From the NCBI GenBank assembly GCA_963751795.1, contig CAVVVI010000002.1:310001-374000 (forward strand): a stretch of 64,000 nt of DNA, in the 5' to 3' direction. The position numbers and the translations under genes are program-made. Of this stretch, positions 51,629-61,373 are shown one piece after another (the first letter of the stretch is position 1; each line of letters opens with the position of its first letter). This stretch comes from BOG-908 sp963751795 (GTDB lineage: Bacteria; Pseudomonadota; Alphaproteobacteria; Acetobacterales; Acetobacteraceae). The notes under the pieces are model-generated. The model was not told the DNA's origin. It saw only the letters and a program-made list of their open reading frames with translations, and ran no database searches.

Positions 51629-54216
51629 GGTGCGACCACGAAGTTGACGATACGACCCGGCACGTAGATCCGCTTGACGACACGCTGGCCCGACAGCAGC
51701 CGCGCGACATTGGGCTCGGCTTCCGCTGCGGCGATCACCGCCTCAGCTACGGCCTCCGGCGCCACCTCGATCGTGCCGCGCAGCTTGCCCATAACCTGAA
51801 CGGCAATCACCACCGTCTGAGCGGCCACCAGCGCCGGATCGGCAGCGGGCCAGGGCTGCGTTGCCAGCAGGCCGGTATGGCCGAGCAGGGCGTAGAGCTC
51901 CTCGGCCAGATGCGGCATCATCGGGGCAATCAGCCGTGCGGCCATCTCCACCGCCTCGCGTCGCGCATGGGCCATGGCCGGGTCCGCCTCGGCGCGGTCG
52001 GCATCGGCGATGGCGCCCGCCAGTTCGTATAACCGGGCCACGGCGACGTTGAACGCAAAATCCTCTAGCGCCTGCGTCACGCTGGCGATCGTGCGGTGGG
52101 TGGCCCGCCGCAGCGCGAGTGAGGCCGCGCTGCCTTCGGCTGCGGGCGGAGCGAAGCCGGCACTGGCTTCGGCCAGACGGTAAAGCCGCTGGACAAAACG
52201 GTAGGCGCCGACCACGCCGGATTCCGTCCACTCGATGTCGCGCTCGGGCGGATTGTCGGAGAGGATGAACCACCGGGCCGTATCGGCTCCGTAACGATCG
52301 ATGATGGCGCCCGGATCGACCGTGTTGCGGCGCGACTTGCTCATCGCTTCCACCCGGCCGACGGTCACCGGCGCCTCGCTGCCCCGTTCGAGCACGGTAC
52401 CGTCGCGCGTGAACGTCTCCTCGGGATACAGCCACCGCCCGTCCTGGCTGCGGTAGCTCTCATGCGTCACCATGCCCTGAGTGAACAGGCCGGCAAACGG
52501 CTCGGCCATGGCCACCATGCCGGTCGCTTGCATGGCGCGCGTCATGAAGCGGGCATAGAGCAGATGCAGGATCGCGTGCTCGATACCGCCGATATACTGG
52601 TCCACCGGCAGCCACCCATCGGCGGCCGGGCGCGCCACGGGCTGGGCGGCTTGCGGGCTGCAGAAGCGGGCGAAATACCACGAGCTATCCACGAAGGTGT
52701 CGCAGGTATCGGTCTCGCGCAGCGCGGCCGCGCCGCAGGCCGGGCAGGCCACGTGCTTCCAGCTCGGGTGGTGGTCCAGCGGGTTGCCAGGGCGGTCGAA
52801 GCGCACGTCCTCGGGCAGGCGCAGCGGCAGTGCCGCGTCGGGCACCGGCACGATGCCGCAAGCGTCGCAATGGATCACCGGGATCGGGCAGCCCCAGTAC
52901 CGCTGGCGGCTCACGCCCCAGTCGCGCAGGCGCCAGTTCACCACGCTTTCGCCCCAGCCGGCCGCGGCCAGCGCATCGATGGCGGCGCGCTTGGCCGCCT
53001 CGATCGGCAGGCCGTCGAGGAAGCCCGAATTGGCAATCAGGCCGGGTCCGTCATAGGCGCGGTCGGCGACCGCGAAGCCGACAGCCTCCTCGCCTTCCGG
53101 CAGCACCACCGGCACCACGTCCAGCCCGTATTTGCGGGCGAAATCCAGGTCGCGCTGGTCGTGCGCCGGGCAGCCGAAGATGGCGCCCGTGCCGTATTCC
53201 ATCAGCACGAAATTAGCGATCCATACCGGGAACGTCCGGTCCGGCAGGAACGGATGGGCCACGCGCAGGCCGGTGTCGCAACCGCGCTTCTCGGCCTGCT
53301 CCACAGCCACTTCGCTAGTGCCCATGGCCCGGCATTCGGCGACGAAGGCGGCGGCTGCCGGGTCGCGCGCAGCGGCGGCGGCGGCCAGCGGGTGTTCGGC
53401 AGCGACCGCCACGAACGACATGCCGAACAGCGTGTCCGGCCGTGTCGTGAATACTTCCACCTCGGCCAGATCCGCGATCGGCTGCACAATCGGAAAGCGC
53501 ACGCGCGCGCCTTCGCTGCGGCCGATCCACTTGGCCTGCATCACCCGCACGCGTTCGGGCCAACGCTCCAGCGTGTCCAGCGCCGCCAGCAGATCGGGGG
53601 CGAAGCGGGTGATCCGGAAGAACCACTGCGACAGCTTCTTCTTCTCGACCAGTGCGCCGGAACGCCAGCCGCGGCCGTCGATCACCTGCTCGTTGGCCAG
53701 CACGGTGCCGTCCACCGGATCCCAGTTGACGAAGGATTCCCGGCGTTCAACGAGCCCGGCCTGCAGCATGGCCAGGAACAGCCGCTGCTGCTGGCCGTAA
53801 TACTCAGGCTCGCAGGTGGCGAACTCGCGTGCCCAGTCGATGGACAGGCCCATGCGCCGCAGCTCGGCCCGCATGGCGGCGATGTTCGCGCGCGTCCATT
53901 CGCCCGGGTGCACGCCGCGTTCGCGCGCTGCGTTCTCGGCCGGCAGGCCGAACGCGTCCCACCCCATCGGGTGCAGCACCTGATAGCCGCGCGCGCGCTT
54001 GTAGCGCGCCACCACATCGCCGAGCGTGTAGTTGCGCACGTGGCCCATGTGGATCTTGCCGCTGGGATAAGGAAACATCTCCAGCACGTAGTATTTGGGC
54101 GCACCCGGAAGCGGCACGTCCTGCACGTGGAAGCAGCCTGCGGCTTCCCACGCCGCCTGCCATTTCGGCTCGGCGGCGGCAAAATCGTAGGTGACGGGCG
54201 GGCTGGCCTCGTTCAT
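51625..54216 (-). CDS. leuS: Leucyl-tRNA synthetase
   Basis: An 863-residue class Ia synthetase. The HIGH-type motif is MFPYPSGKIHMGHVRNYTLGD near residue 50; the editing (CP1) domain includes FTTRPDTLFGMSFVAVAAEHP and EYGTGAIFGCPAHDQRDLDFA; the KMSKS loop appears as EAMSKSRRNTVDP near residue 620; the tRNA-anticodon-binding C-terminal domain and its extension are complete. The start MNEASPPVTYDF is family-like. Gene order DUF3576-leuS-lptE-holA is on one strand, with 5-bp and 4-bp junctions. Confidence 0.97.
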   Translation of the reverse strand: MNEASPPVTYDFAAAEPKWQAAWEAAGCFHVQDVPLPGAPKYYVLEMFPYPSGKIHMGHVRNYTLGDVVARYKRARGYQVLHPMGWDAFGLPAENAARERGVHPGEWTRANIAAMRAELRRMGLSIDWAREFATCEPEYYGQQQRLFLAMLQAGLVERRESFVNWDPVDGTVLANEQVIDGRGWRSGALVEKKKLSQWFFRITRFAPDLLAALDTLERWPERVRVMQAKWIGRSEGARVRFPIVQPIADLAEVEVFTTRPDTLFGMSFVAVAAEHPLAAAAAARDPAAAAFVAECRAMGTSEVAVEQAEKRGCDTGLRVAHPFLPDRTFPVWIANFVLMEYGTGAIFGCPAHDQRDLDFARKYGLDVVPVVLPEGEEAVGFAVADRAYDGPGLIANSGFLDGLPIEAAKRAAIDALAAAGWGESVVNWRLRDWGVSRQRYWGCPIPVIHCDACGIVPVPDAALPLRLPEDVRFDRPGNPLDHHPSWKHVACPACGAAALRETDTCDTFVDSSWYFARFCSPQAAQPVARPAADGWLPVDQYIGGIEHAILHLLYARFMTRAMQATGMVAMAEPFAGLFTQGMVTHESYRSQDGRWLYPEETFTRDGTVLERGSEAPVTVGRVEAMSKSRRNTVDPGAIIDRYGADTARWFILSDNPPERDIEWTESGVVGAYRFVQRLYRLAEASAGFAPPAAEGSAASLALRRATHRTIASVTQALEDFAFNVAVARLYELAGAIADADRAEADPAMAHARREAVEMAARLIAPMMPHLAEELYALLGHTGLLATQPWPAADPALVAAQTVVIAVQVMGKLRGTIEVAPEAVAEAVIAAAEAEPNVARLLSGQRVVKRIYVPGRIVNFVVAP

Positions 54217-54221
54217 GCCGG

Positions 54222-54734
54222 CTAGCTCGTGCCGGAAGCCCGCAGCGCGCGGGCGCGGGCCAGGATCTTGCCTTCGATGTCGGTGGCGGTGTTCGGGTTC
54301 ACCGGCGCGTCGCGCCACTCGCCGCCGTCGCGCACCTGGCGGAAGATCGTCACGTGCACGCCGTCGGCGCGCAGCTGGCGGCCGAGCACGTAGGCGGTGG
54401 CCTTGAACCGCTCGGCGCCGGCCGCCGAAGGCGAGAACCAGTCCGTCACGATCACGCCGCCGAACGGATCGGTCGAGGCGAACGGCATGAACTGCAGCGT
54501 CTCCAGCGCGCCGCGCCAGAGATACTTGTTCACCTGCAGCGCGGCATCCGCCTCGGTCTGGCCGTTGGCCTTGCTCTGGCCCGGCACCAGCGTGGGCGGC
54601 GTCAGCCCGTTCGGGTCGGCCAGCGTGGCGGCCAGCGGCTTGGCGCTGCCGTCCTGCCCGCCGCAGCCGGCCAGCCACAGCGCGGGCAGCGCAACCAGAA
54701 AGGGGGCGAGGGCAGAAAGCCTGAGCTGGGCCAT
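54222..54734 (-). CDS. DUF3576 lipoprotein
   Basis: A 170-residue lipoprotein (lipobox ALWLAGC) of the alphaproteobacterial DUF3576 family. Conserved features: DAALQVNKYLWRGALETLQFMPFASTDPFGGVIVTDW and KATAYVLGRQLRADGVHVTIFRQVRDGG, then a C-terminal helix (IEGKILARARALR). It is found directly before leuS in relatives, as here (5-bp gap), yet its function is not known; an envelope or LPS-related role is guessed from the neighbour lptE. Confidence 0.88.
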   Translation of the reverse strand: MAQLRLSALAPFLVALPALWLAGCGGQDGSAKPLAATLADPNGLTPPTLVPGQSKANGQTEADAALQVNKYLWRGALETLQFMPFASTDPFGGVIVTDWFSPSAAGAERFKATAYVLGRQLRADGVHVTIFRQVRDGGEWRDAPVNPNTATDIEGKILARARALRASGTS

Positions 54735-54849
54735 GTTATCCTGATGATCACAAGCCGGCGCGATCGCCAGCACGGCCCTTCCTACCGCCTGAGGCCCGGC
54801 CCGCCAAGCACGGCTTGACCGGGCGGCTGGGCACCACCAGCCTGCCGCC

Positions 54850-55533
54850 ATGGACATCCCCGATCCGGACCGCGCCGCCATTGCCGCCCGGCTGGACGGC
54901 GTACGCGGCCGCATCGCGGCTGCCTGTGCCGCCACCGGCCGGCGTGCCGAGGAGGTGACGCTGGTCGCCGTCTCGAAAACCCACCCGGCCGCGCTGGTGG
55001 AAGCGGCCCTGGCGCACGGCCAATGCGTGTTCGGTGAGAACCGCGTGCAGGAGGCCGCGGCCAAGTTCGCTCCCCTGCGCGCCGCCCACCCGGCCTTGCG
55101 CCTGCATCTGATCGGCGCGCTGCAGACCAACAAGGCCGAAGAGGCGGTGCGCCATGCCGATGTCATCGAAAGCCTGGACCGCCCGCGCCTGGCCGACGCC
55201 ATCGAGACAGCCGCCGCGCGCACCGGCCGCCTGCCCAACCTGCTGATCCAGGTGAATGTGGGCGGCGAGGCGCAGAAGGCGGGCGTGGCCATGGACGCGG
55301 CGCCGGCCTTCATCGCCGCCTGCCAGGCCCGCTTCGGCGCGGCGCTGCTGGGCCTGATGTGCATCCCGCCGGCCGATGCCGATCCAATCCCTCATTTCCA
55401 GGCCCTGGCGCGTCTGGGCGCTGCATCCGGCCTGGCGGTGCTCTCCATGGGCATGTCGGGCGATTTCGAGGCCGCTATCGCCTGCGGAGCCACGCATGTG
55501 CGGGTCGGCAGCGCGCTGTTCGGCGCGCGCTAG
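54850..55533 (+). CDS. YggS-type PLP homeostasis protein
   Basis: A 227-residue PLP-binding TIM-barrel protein of the YggS/PROSC family, which keeps the free pyridoxal-phosphate pool in balance. The PLP lysine is in TLVAVSKTHPAALVEAAL; GQCVFGENRVQEAAAKF, LHLIGALQTNKAEEA and SMGMSGDFEAAIACGATHVRVGSALFG are family-specific. Complete and without fused domains. It starts divergently from the DUF3576/leuS operon. Confidence 0.93.
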   Translation: MDIPDPDRAAIAARLDGVRGRIAAACAATGRRAEEVTLVAVSKTHPAALVEAALAHGQCVFGENRVQEAAAKFAPLRAAHPALRLHLIGALQTNKAEEAVRHADVIESLDRPRLADAIETAAARTGRLPNLLIQVNVGGEAQKAGVAMDAAPAFIAACQARFGAALLGLMCIPPADADPIPHFQALARLGAASGLAVLSMGMSGDFEAAIACGATHVRVGSALFGAR

Positions 55534-55633
55534 CAGGCCGATCGCCCGGCCCGCCCAGTATCGGGACAGAAATGGGCGCGCAGTAACGGCCGGTTATTTG
55601 CACTGCACCATCCATCGGCGTAGATCGCGCGCG

Positions 55634-57532
55634 ATGGACCAGCTTACCCATGCCGACTCAGCCAAGCTGCAGCGCGGCATACCCAGGATCGGGGCGCTCA
55701 TCGGCGTGCTCGGCGTGGTGTACGGCGATATCGGCACCAGCCCGCTCTACGCCTTCCAGGCCACGCTGGCGCTGTTCGACAAGCACAAGATTGCCGACGG
55801 CGAGATCATCGGCTGCCTATCGCTGATCTTCTGGTCGTTGATCCTGATCGTGACGATCAAATACGTGCTGCTGGTGATGCGCGCCGATAACCGCGGCGAA
55901 GGCGGCATCCTGGCCCTGATGGCGCTGGCCCAGCGCGTGGTGAGCAACCCGCGGCTGCACCGGGCCGTCGCACTGATCGGCATCGGCGGCGCCTGCCTGT
56001 TCTTCGGCGACGGTGTGATCACGCCGGCCATCTCCGTGCTCTCTGCGGTGGAAGGCCTCGAAGTCACCATCCCGCAGGCGCAAAGCGTGGTGATCCCGGT
56101 CTCGGTGGTCATCATCATCGCGCTGTTCGCGGTGCAGTCCCGCGGCACCGGGCTGGTGGGGCGCATCTTCGGGCCGATCATGGTGGTGTGGTTCCTCACC
56201 ATCGGCGTGCTAGGCGCGCTGGAAGTGGCGCGCCACCCCTTCGTGCTGGAAGCGCTGGCGCCGCAGCACGGCATCATCTTCTGCGCCCATCACGGCTGGC
56301 TCGCCTTTGTCGCCCTGGGCGCCGTGGTGCTGTCGGTAACCGGTGCGGAGGCGCTGTACGCCGATATGGGCCATTTCGGCGCCCGGCCGATCCGCTATGC
56401 CTGGCTGTTCCTGGTGCTGCCCTGCCTGGTGCTCAACTATTTCGGCCAGGGTGCGCTGGTGATCACGAACCGCGCCGCGGCCGCCAACCCGTTCTTCCTG
56501 CTGGGCCCGGAATGGCTGCGCCTGCCGATGGTGGCGCTGGCCACCATGGCGACGGTGATCGCCAGCCAGGCGCTGATCTCGGGCGCCTATTCCATCGCCC
56601 GGCAATGCATGCAGCTGGGCTTCCTGCCGCGGTTGACCGTGCTGCACACCAGCACCACCGAGGAGGGGCAGATCTACGTGCCCCAGGTGAACAACGCGCT
56701 GATGCTGGGCGTGCTGATCCTGGTGCTGGCCTTCCGCAGCAGCACCGCGCTCGCCTCGGCCTACGGCATCGCGGTGACCGGCACATTCCTGTGCACCTGC
56801 TTTCTGGCCACCATCGTGTTCCGCCGCCAGTTCGGCTGGTCGCGCGGGGTGGCCGTGCTGGTGTGGGGCGGGTTCTTCCTGATCGACGGCGTGTTCTTCG
56901 CCGCCAACACGCTCAAGGTGTTCGAGGGCGGCTGGGTGCCGCTGGTGCTCGGCCTGGCTTTGATGGCGATGATGACAACGTGGAAGCAGGGCCGCGACCT
57001 GATGCTGAACCGCTGGAAGCAGGACAGCCTGCCGCTGGCCAGCTTCCTCGCCCGGCTGCCACAATCGCGCACCGTACGCGTGCCCGGCATGGCCGTGTTC
57101 CTGACCGGCAACCCCGATTACGTGCCCGCCGCCCTGCTGCATAACCTCAAGCACAACAAGGTGCTGCACGAGCGGGTGCTGTTCGTCACCGTCAACACGC
57201 TCGACATTCCCGAAGCCGGCCCCGACCGCCGCACCGAAGTGGCCGAGCTGGCGCCCGGCATCCATCGCGTGCGCCTCAGCTACGGCTTCATGGAAAGCCC
57301 CAACGTGCCGCGCGCACTGGAGGATCTGGGCCGCAGCGGCGTGCCGTACGACCCGATGCAAGTGAGCTACTTCCTAGGCCGCGAGGTGCTGGTGCGCGCC
57401 ATGGCGCCCAAGCTCTCGCTGTGGCGGCTGTGGCTGTTCCTGCTGATGGCCCGCAATGCGGTGCCGGCAACGGAGTTCTTCCGCATCCCCAGCGACCGCG
57501 TGGTCGAGCTGGGCGTGCGGGTCGCGATCTAG
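55634..57532 (+). CDS. kup: Low-affinity potassium uptake protein Kup
   Basis: A 632-residue K+/H+ symporter of the KUP/HAK/KT family with 12 helices and a soluble C-terminal domain. GVVYGDIGTSPLYAFQ near residue 29 is the family signature; FFGDGVITPAISVLSAVEGLEV and ALYADMGHFGARPIRYAW follow. An upstream in-frame extension exists but MDQLTHADSAKLQ is the usual start. It follows yggS by 100 bp on the same strand and may be transcribed with it. Confidence 0.94.
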   Translation: MDQLTHADSAKLQRGIPRIGALIGVLGVVYGDIGTSPLYAFQATLALFDKHKIADGEIIGCLSLIFWSLILIVTIKYVLLVMRADNRGEGGILALMALAQRVVSNPRLHRAVALIGIGGACLFFGDGVITPAISVLSAVEGLEVTIPQAQSVVIPVSVVIIIALFAVQSRGTGLVGRIFGPIMVVWFLTIGVLGALEVARHPFVLEALAPQHGIIFCAHHGWLAFVALGAVVLSVTGAEALYADMGHFGARPIRYAWLFLVLPCLVLNYFGQGALVITNRAAAANPFFLLGPEWLRLPMVALATMATVIASQALISGAYSIARQCMQLGFLPRLTVLHTSTTEEGQIYVPQVNNALMLGVLILVLAFRSSTALASAYGIAVTGTFLCTCFLATIVFRRQFGWSRGVAVLVWGGFFLIDGVFFAANTLKVFEGGWVPLVLGLALMAMMTTWKQGRDLMLNRWKQDSLPLASFLARLPQSRTVRVPGMAVFLTGNPDYVPAALLHNLKHNKVLHERVLFVTVNTLDIPEAGPDRRTEVAELAPGIHRVRLSYGFMESPNVPRALEDLGRSGVPYDPMQVSYFLGREVLVRAMAPKLSLWRLWLFLLMARNAVPATEFFRIPSDRVVELGVRVAI

Positions 57533-57661
57533 CCTGCGGGCTGGGCCGGCGCCCAAACCTGCTGGCAGGCGAACGGCAGCTGCATCCGATGCGATCGACC
57601 CAGCGGCCGCCGCAAGGCTCTCAGCCGTGAACGGGAGCCTGCGCCGCGCCGGGTATCCAAG

Positions 57662-58305
57662 CTAGGCGAAGCGCGGCAGGCGCTGGCCCGGCAGGAGGTC
57701 GTACGGCGCCTGCCATCCCGGCAGCGCCGCGATCCGCCCCAGCCATGCGTGAATGGCCGGATGGCTGGCGGCGAGATCGCAGCCTGTCTCGTCGGACGGG
57801 TAGGAGATATAGGCGCACATCGACAAATCGGCGATCGTGGCATGATCGGCCGCCACGAACGGGCGGCCTGCCAAGAGCTGGTTCAGGATGCCGAGGAAGT
57901 CGTCCACGCGTCCGCGCAGAAAGGCGAGCACGGCAGGATCGGCGTTGCGCGAGAATGTACGCAGGAACCGGTACGTCGCCATGAACCCCGAAAGCTTCCG
58001 GTTGTCCCAGAACAGCCAGCGCAGCACCTCGAAACGTTCGGCCGCCTCGGCCCCGGCGAACCGGCCATGCCTGTCGGCCAGGCGCAGCAGGATAGGGCCC
58101 GTCTGCGTCAGGCCGATGCCGTCCTCCTCGAGCACGGGGATCTCCCCCATCGGGTTCACGGTCCGCCGCCACTCAGCCGTCCAGGTCACCCGTGCTGCAA
58201 AATCGGTCCAGACCGGCTCGAAGGCCTGTCCGCACAGCGTGAGCATGAGTGCCAGCTTGTAGCTGTTACCGGATTCCGGAAAGTCGTGAGGCGGTACCGC
58301 GTCAT
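57662..58305 (-). pseudogene. Glutathione S-transferase, one frameshift
   Basis: The start MTRYRLTT overlaps the DUF5519 stop by 4 bp, then the frame breaks at the TTT run at 58280-58282; adding one T would restore MTRYRLTTF-PESGNSYKLALMLTLCG. Downstream the frame is intact: an N-terminal thioredoxin-like half (NPMGEIPVLEEDGIGLTQTGPILLRLAD, with the Pro-Val-Leu and Glu-Ser-like glutathione site) and a helical C-terminal half ending in YDLLPGQRLPRFA. A single-base homopolymer error is the simplest cause, so the gene may be functional. Confidence 0.8.
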
Positions 58306-58697
58306 CTGTTCCGCCCGGCGATGAGATCGTAGTTGCGCCGGAACAGCGCCACGGCAGCCTCTGCGCCGAGGCGGTCCACACTGGCCATCGTCCATCCGCG
58401 CGCCCAGGGAAATGGCCGGCCAAGCCCCTCTGCCACCAGCTGCGCGCCGAGCTCGGGCGGGGTGGCGAGGTGGATGGAGCCGTCGAGATGGATGTGGCCG
58501 AGCTCGTCCTGGCCGACATAGAAGTCGATGCCGTCCACGCGCTGGGGATCGTGGAGATGCCAGTGCGTCGTGGCCTCCACCTCCGGCCAGGCAGCGATGG
58601 CACCGGCAACCGCCGCCAGCGTGCCGTCCAGCCTGGGCGGCGGGGCCAGCGGGCCTTTGGCGGCGCGGGGCAGCGTGAAGAGCGCCTGATCGTTCAT
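58302..58697 (-). CDS. DUF5519/luciferase-family domain protein
   Basis: A 131-residue protein. WHLHDPQRVDGIDFYVGQDELGHIHLDGSIHL in the middle and GLGRPFPWARGWTMASV toward the end, with adjacent histidines and an aromatic end, resemble the 'luciferase' domain family (DUF5519), a small fold of unknown function that is not a flavin luciferase. It is the first gene of a coupled pair with the GST (4-bp overlap). Confidence 0.7.
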   Translation of the reverse strand: MNDQALFTLPRAAKGPLAPPPRLDGTLAAVAGAIAAWPEVEATTHWHLHDPQRVDGIDFYVGQDELGHIHLDGSIHLATPPELGAQLVAEGLGRPFPWARGWTMASVDRLGAEAAVALFRRNYDLIAGRNR

Positions 58698-58731
58698 GGG
58701 ATTCTCCTCTGCAGAAGCCTTGTGGAGCCGG

Positions 58732-59640
58732 TCACGCCGATGCCCGCGCTGGCGCAGTGTAGTCCATCGCGCGCAGATCCTCGATCAAGCCCGGCCCGCT
58801 GGGCGTCCAGCCCAGGCGTTCGCGCGTCCACGCGCTGGAGGCCGGCATGTCGAGACCCGCGAAGGCGGCAAACCAGCCGAAATGCGCGGCCGCCTCGTCG
58901 CCGGGGAGTGATCTGACGGGCACGCCGAGGCCGGCGCCGACCACCTCGGCAACCTCGCGCACCGACACGCCCTCTTCATCGACCGCATGCCAGCGTGCGC
59001 CTGCGTAATGGTGCTCCAGGGCCAGCCTGTAGAGCCGTGCCACGTCGCTGACATGGGCCGCCGACCAGCGATTTGTGCCGTCGCCCACATAGGCCGACAG
59101 GCCAGTGGCGCGCGCCATCTCGATCGCCGGCGTGATCAGTCCCTGCTTAACCGTATCATGCACCTGCGGCAGCCGCACGATAGCGACCGAGACCCCGCGC
59201 TGGGCTATCGCCTCGCCGGTCAGCTCGGAGAGCCGTCGCGGATTGAAATTGTCGCGGTCGAAGACATCCTCGACGGCCAGTTCGCCCGGCCCCGGGCTGC
59301 CCATGCCGATGCCGGAGGTGATGATCAGCGGGCGGTCGGAGCCGGCGAGTGCCGCGCCCATCGCCTCGATGGCGCGGCGATCCTTGTCGCAATTCTCGAC
59401 GAAGCGCGAGAAATCATGGTCGAACGCCGTGTGGATCACCGCATCGGCCCGCGCCGCGCCGGCCGCCAGGCTGTCCGGATCCTCCAGCGTGCCGCGATGC
59501 ACCTCGGCGCCGGCTTGCTCCAGCCAGCGCGCGCCGGCATCCGAGCGGGTCAGCCCCAGAACCTGGTGGCCGGCATCGATCAGCTCGGCGACCACGCGGG
59601 AGCCGATGAAGCCGTTGGCACCGGTCAGGAAAACGCGCAT
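58732..59640 (-). CDS. NAD-dependent epimerase/dehydratase (extended SDR)
   Basis: A 302-residue Rossmann enzyme. The glycine motif MRVFLTGANGFIGSRVV is at residue 1-17, and the catalytic zone shows LIITSGIGMGSPGPGE with DRDNFNPRR; the usual YxxxK is not obvious, so this could be an atypical SDR similar to the SDR-a type used beside XRE regulators. Later EDRWSAAH-like NRWSAAHVSDVARLYRLALEH matches the epimerase C-terminal part. It is divergent from an XRE regulator 97 bp away, which probably controls it; the substrate is unknown. Confidence 0.85.
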   Translation of the reverse strand: MRVFLTGANGFIGSRVVAELIDAGHQVLGLTRSDAGARWLEQAGAEVHRGTLEDPDSLAAGAARADAVIHTAFDHDFSRFVENCDKDRRAIEAMGAALAGSDRPLIITSGIGMGSPGPGELAVEDVFDRDNFNPRRLSELTGEAIAQRGVSVAIVRLPQVHDTVKQGLITPAIEMARATGLSAYVGDGTNRWSAAHVSDVARLYRLALEHHYAGARWHAVDEEGVSVREVAEVVGAGLGVPVRSLPGDEAAAHFGWFAAFAGLDMPASSAWTRERLGWTPSGPGLIEDLRAMDYTAPARASA

Positions 59641-59715
59641 GTGGACGCTCCGATTGTTGTGGCGAGCACCATATCGGCCTAATGATGTCGTGTTAAATGG
59701 GTGAGTTTATCCTAG

Positions 59716-59721
59716 TATAAT
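59716..59721 (+). promoter_or_regulatory. Consensus -10 box before the XRE regulator
   Basis: A perfect TATAAT in the 97-bp divergent gap, in a locally AT-rich stretch that is rare in this genome. The best upstream -35 candidate is TGTTAA (59691-59696), 19 bp away, so only the -10 half is convincing. ACAGGA lies just before the regulator ATG. Confidence 0.5.
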
Positions 59722-59737
59722 CGCCAACAGGATCGGC

Positions 59738-60619
59738 ATGACGACGGACACCACCAGGCTCGGCACCTATCTGCGCGACCGCCGCACGCGGCTCGATCCG
59801 GCGGCCCTCGGTTTCCCCACCGGCCGCCGGCGCACCCCCGGGCTGCGCCGCGAGGAGGTGGCCCAGCGCGCCAACATCAGCCCGACCTGGTACACCTGGC
59901 TGGAGCAGGGCCGCGGCGGCGCACCGTCGGCCGACGTGCTCGACCGGATCGCCGCCGGCCTGATGCTGACCGAGCCGGAGCGCGAGCACCTGTTCATCCT
60001 GGGCCTCGGCCGCGCGCCCGACATCAGCTACCGGCCGTTCGAGGGCGTGACGTTGCGGCTGCAGCGCGTGCTGGATGCACTGGCGGTCAGCCCGGCGATC
60101 ATCAAGACGGCAACGTGGGACGTGGTCGCCTGGAACCGCGCCGCCGCCATGCTGCTCACCGACTATGCGAAGCTGCCCCGCGAGCAGCGCAATATCCTGC
60201 GGCTGATCTTCGGCAATCCGGGTGTGCGCGCCGCCCAGGAGGATTGGCTGAGCGTCGCGCGTTACGTGGTGGCCGCCTTCCGCGCCGATGCCACACGCGC
60301 GGGCGCCAGTGCGGAGATCACTCAGCTCGTGGACGAGCTTTCCTGCAGCAGTCCGGAATTCGCCAAGTTGTGGCGCGCCAACGACGTCATTGCCCAAAGC
60401 GAGGGCCTCAAGCGCCTGCACCATGCGGAACTCGGCCTGCTGGAGCTGGAGTTTTCCGCCTTCGCCGTGGATGGCAGGCCGGAGCTGGGCATGATCGTCT
60501 ATAATCCCGCCAACGACGAGGTGGCTGGCCGGATCGAAGCGTATCTGGCAGGGCACCCGGACGAAACCGGCCGCGGGCGGCCTTCTACGAAGCGGCTTGT
60601 GGCTGCAGCAGCCGACTGA
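59738..60619 (+). CDS. XRE-family regulator with MmyB-like ligand domain
   Basis: A 293-residue DNA-binding protein. The N-terminal helix-turn-helix reads LGTYLRDRRTRLDPAALG, RRTPGLRREEVAQRANISPTWYTWLEQGRGG, and the C-terminal two-thirds (LQRVLDALAVSPAIIKTATWDVVAWNRAAAMLL, FGNPGVRAAQEDWLSVARY) form the MLTR/MmyB-like ligand-binding domain. Such regulators usually sit beside and control a divergent SDR, as here. Its 3' end overlaps the convergent ssuB end by 35 bp. Confidence 0.9.
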   Translation: MTTDTTRLGTYLRDRRTRLDPAALGFPTGRRRTPGLRREEVAQRANISPTWYTWLEQGRGGAPSADVLDRIAAGLMLTEPEREHLFILGLGRAPDISYRPFEGVTLRLQRVLDALAVSPAIIKTATWDVVAWNRAAAMLLTDYAKLPREQRNILRLIFGNPGVRAAQEDWLSVARYVVAAFRADATRAGASAEITQLVDELSCSSPEFAKLWRANDVIAQSEGLKRLHHAELGLLELEFSAFAVDGRPELGMIVYNPANDEVAGRIEAYLAGHPDETGRGRPSTKRLVAAAAD

Positions 60620-61373
60620 GCACGAAGCGCTCGATCGCGCTGCAGTTCGGCTCGCCGATCATCCGGGGCCGCGGCAGGTCCACCGCCATATCCAGTGCGA
60701 TGCCGCCGTCTTCGATCAGCAGGATGCGGTCGGCCAGCAGCACGGCTTCCGTCACGTCGTGGGTGACGAGGACGGCCGTAAAGGCGTGTTGTTGCCATAG
60801 CTCGGCAATCAGGCCCTGCATCTCCAGGCGGGTGAGCGCGTCCAGCGCGCCGAGCGGCTCGTCCAGCAGGACCAGGCGGGGGCTGGCGGCCAGCACGCGG
60901 GCAAGGGCCACACGCTGGCGTTGGCCGCCGGAGAGGATGCGCGGCCAGTCCTTCGCGCGGTCAGCCAGGCCAACCGCTTCCAGCGCGGCATCCACGCGCG
61001 CGGCGGCCTGGCTGGGCAGGCCCAGTGCCACGTTCTGCCGCACGGTGCGCCACGGCAGCAGCCGGCCGTCCTGGAACATCATGCGCAGATCGGCGGCCGA
61101 TCGTGCCGGATTGCCGCCGTCGATGCTCGTCCGTCCGGCAGAGGGCTGCTCCAGCCCGGCCATGATGCGCAGCAACGTGCTTTTGCCGGTGCCGCTGCGG
61201 CCGACGATGGCGACGAACTGGCCCGAACCGATGGTGAGGGTGACGTCGCGCAGAACCTGACGGCCTTCGAAACTGCGCGACACGCTGCATAACTCGACCG
61301 GCACGCCGCCGCGCCGGGCGGACATGCGGTCGCGCACCTCCATGGTGGCGGCGCGGGGCCAGTCCGCGGTCAT
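60585..61373 (-). CDS. ssuB: Aliphatic sulfonate ABC transporter ATP-binding protein
   Basis: A 262-residue ATPase subunit. Walker A VGRSGTGKSTLLRIMAGLEQP near residue 65, signature LSGGQRQRVALARVL, Walker B LVLLDEPLGALDALTR and the switch His in VLVTHDVTEAVLLADR. The start ATG overlaps the ssuC stop by 4 bp (ATGA); the first 30 residues are a little longer than in E. coli. It would energise uptake of alkanesulfonates with SsuC and SsuA. Confidence 0.9.
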   Translation of the reverse strand: MTADWPRAATMEVRDRMSARRGGVPVELCSVSRSFEGRQVLRDVTLTIGSGQFVAIVGRSGTGKSTLLRIMAGLEQPSAGRTSIDGGNPARSAADLRMMFQDGRLLPWRTVRQNVALGLPSQAAARVDAALEAVGLADRAKDWPRILSGGQRQRVALARVLAASPRLVLLDEPLGALDALTRLEMQGLIAELWQQHAFTAVLVTHDVTEAVLLADRILLIEDGGIALDMAVDLPRPRMIGEPNCSAIERFVLSRLLQPQAAS

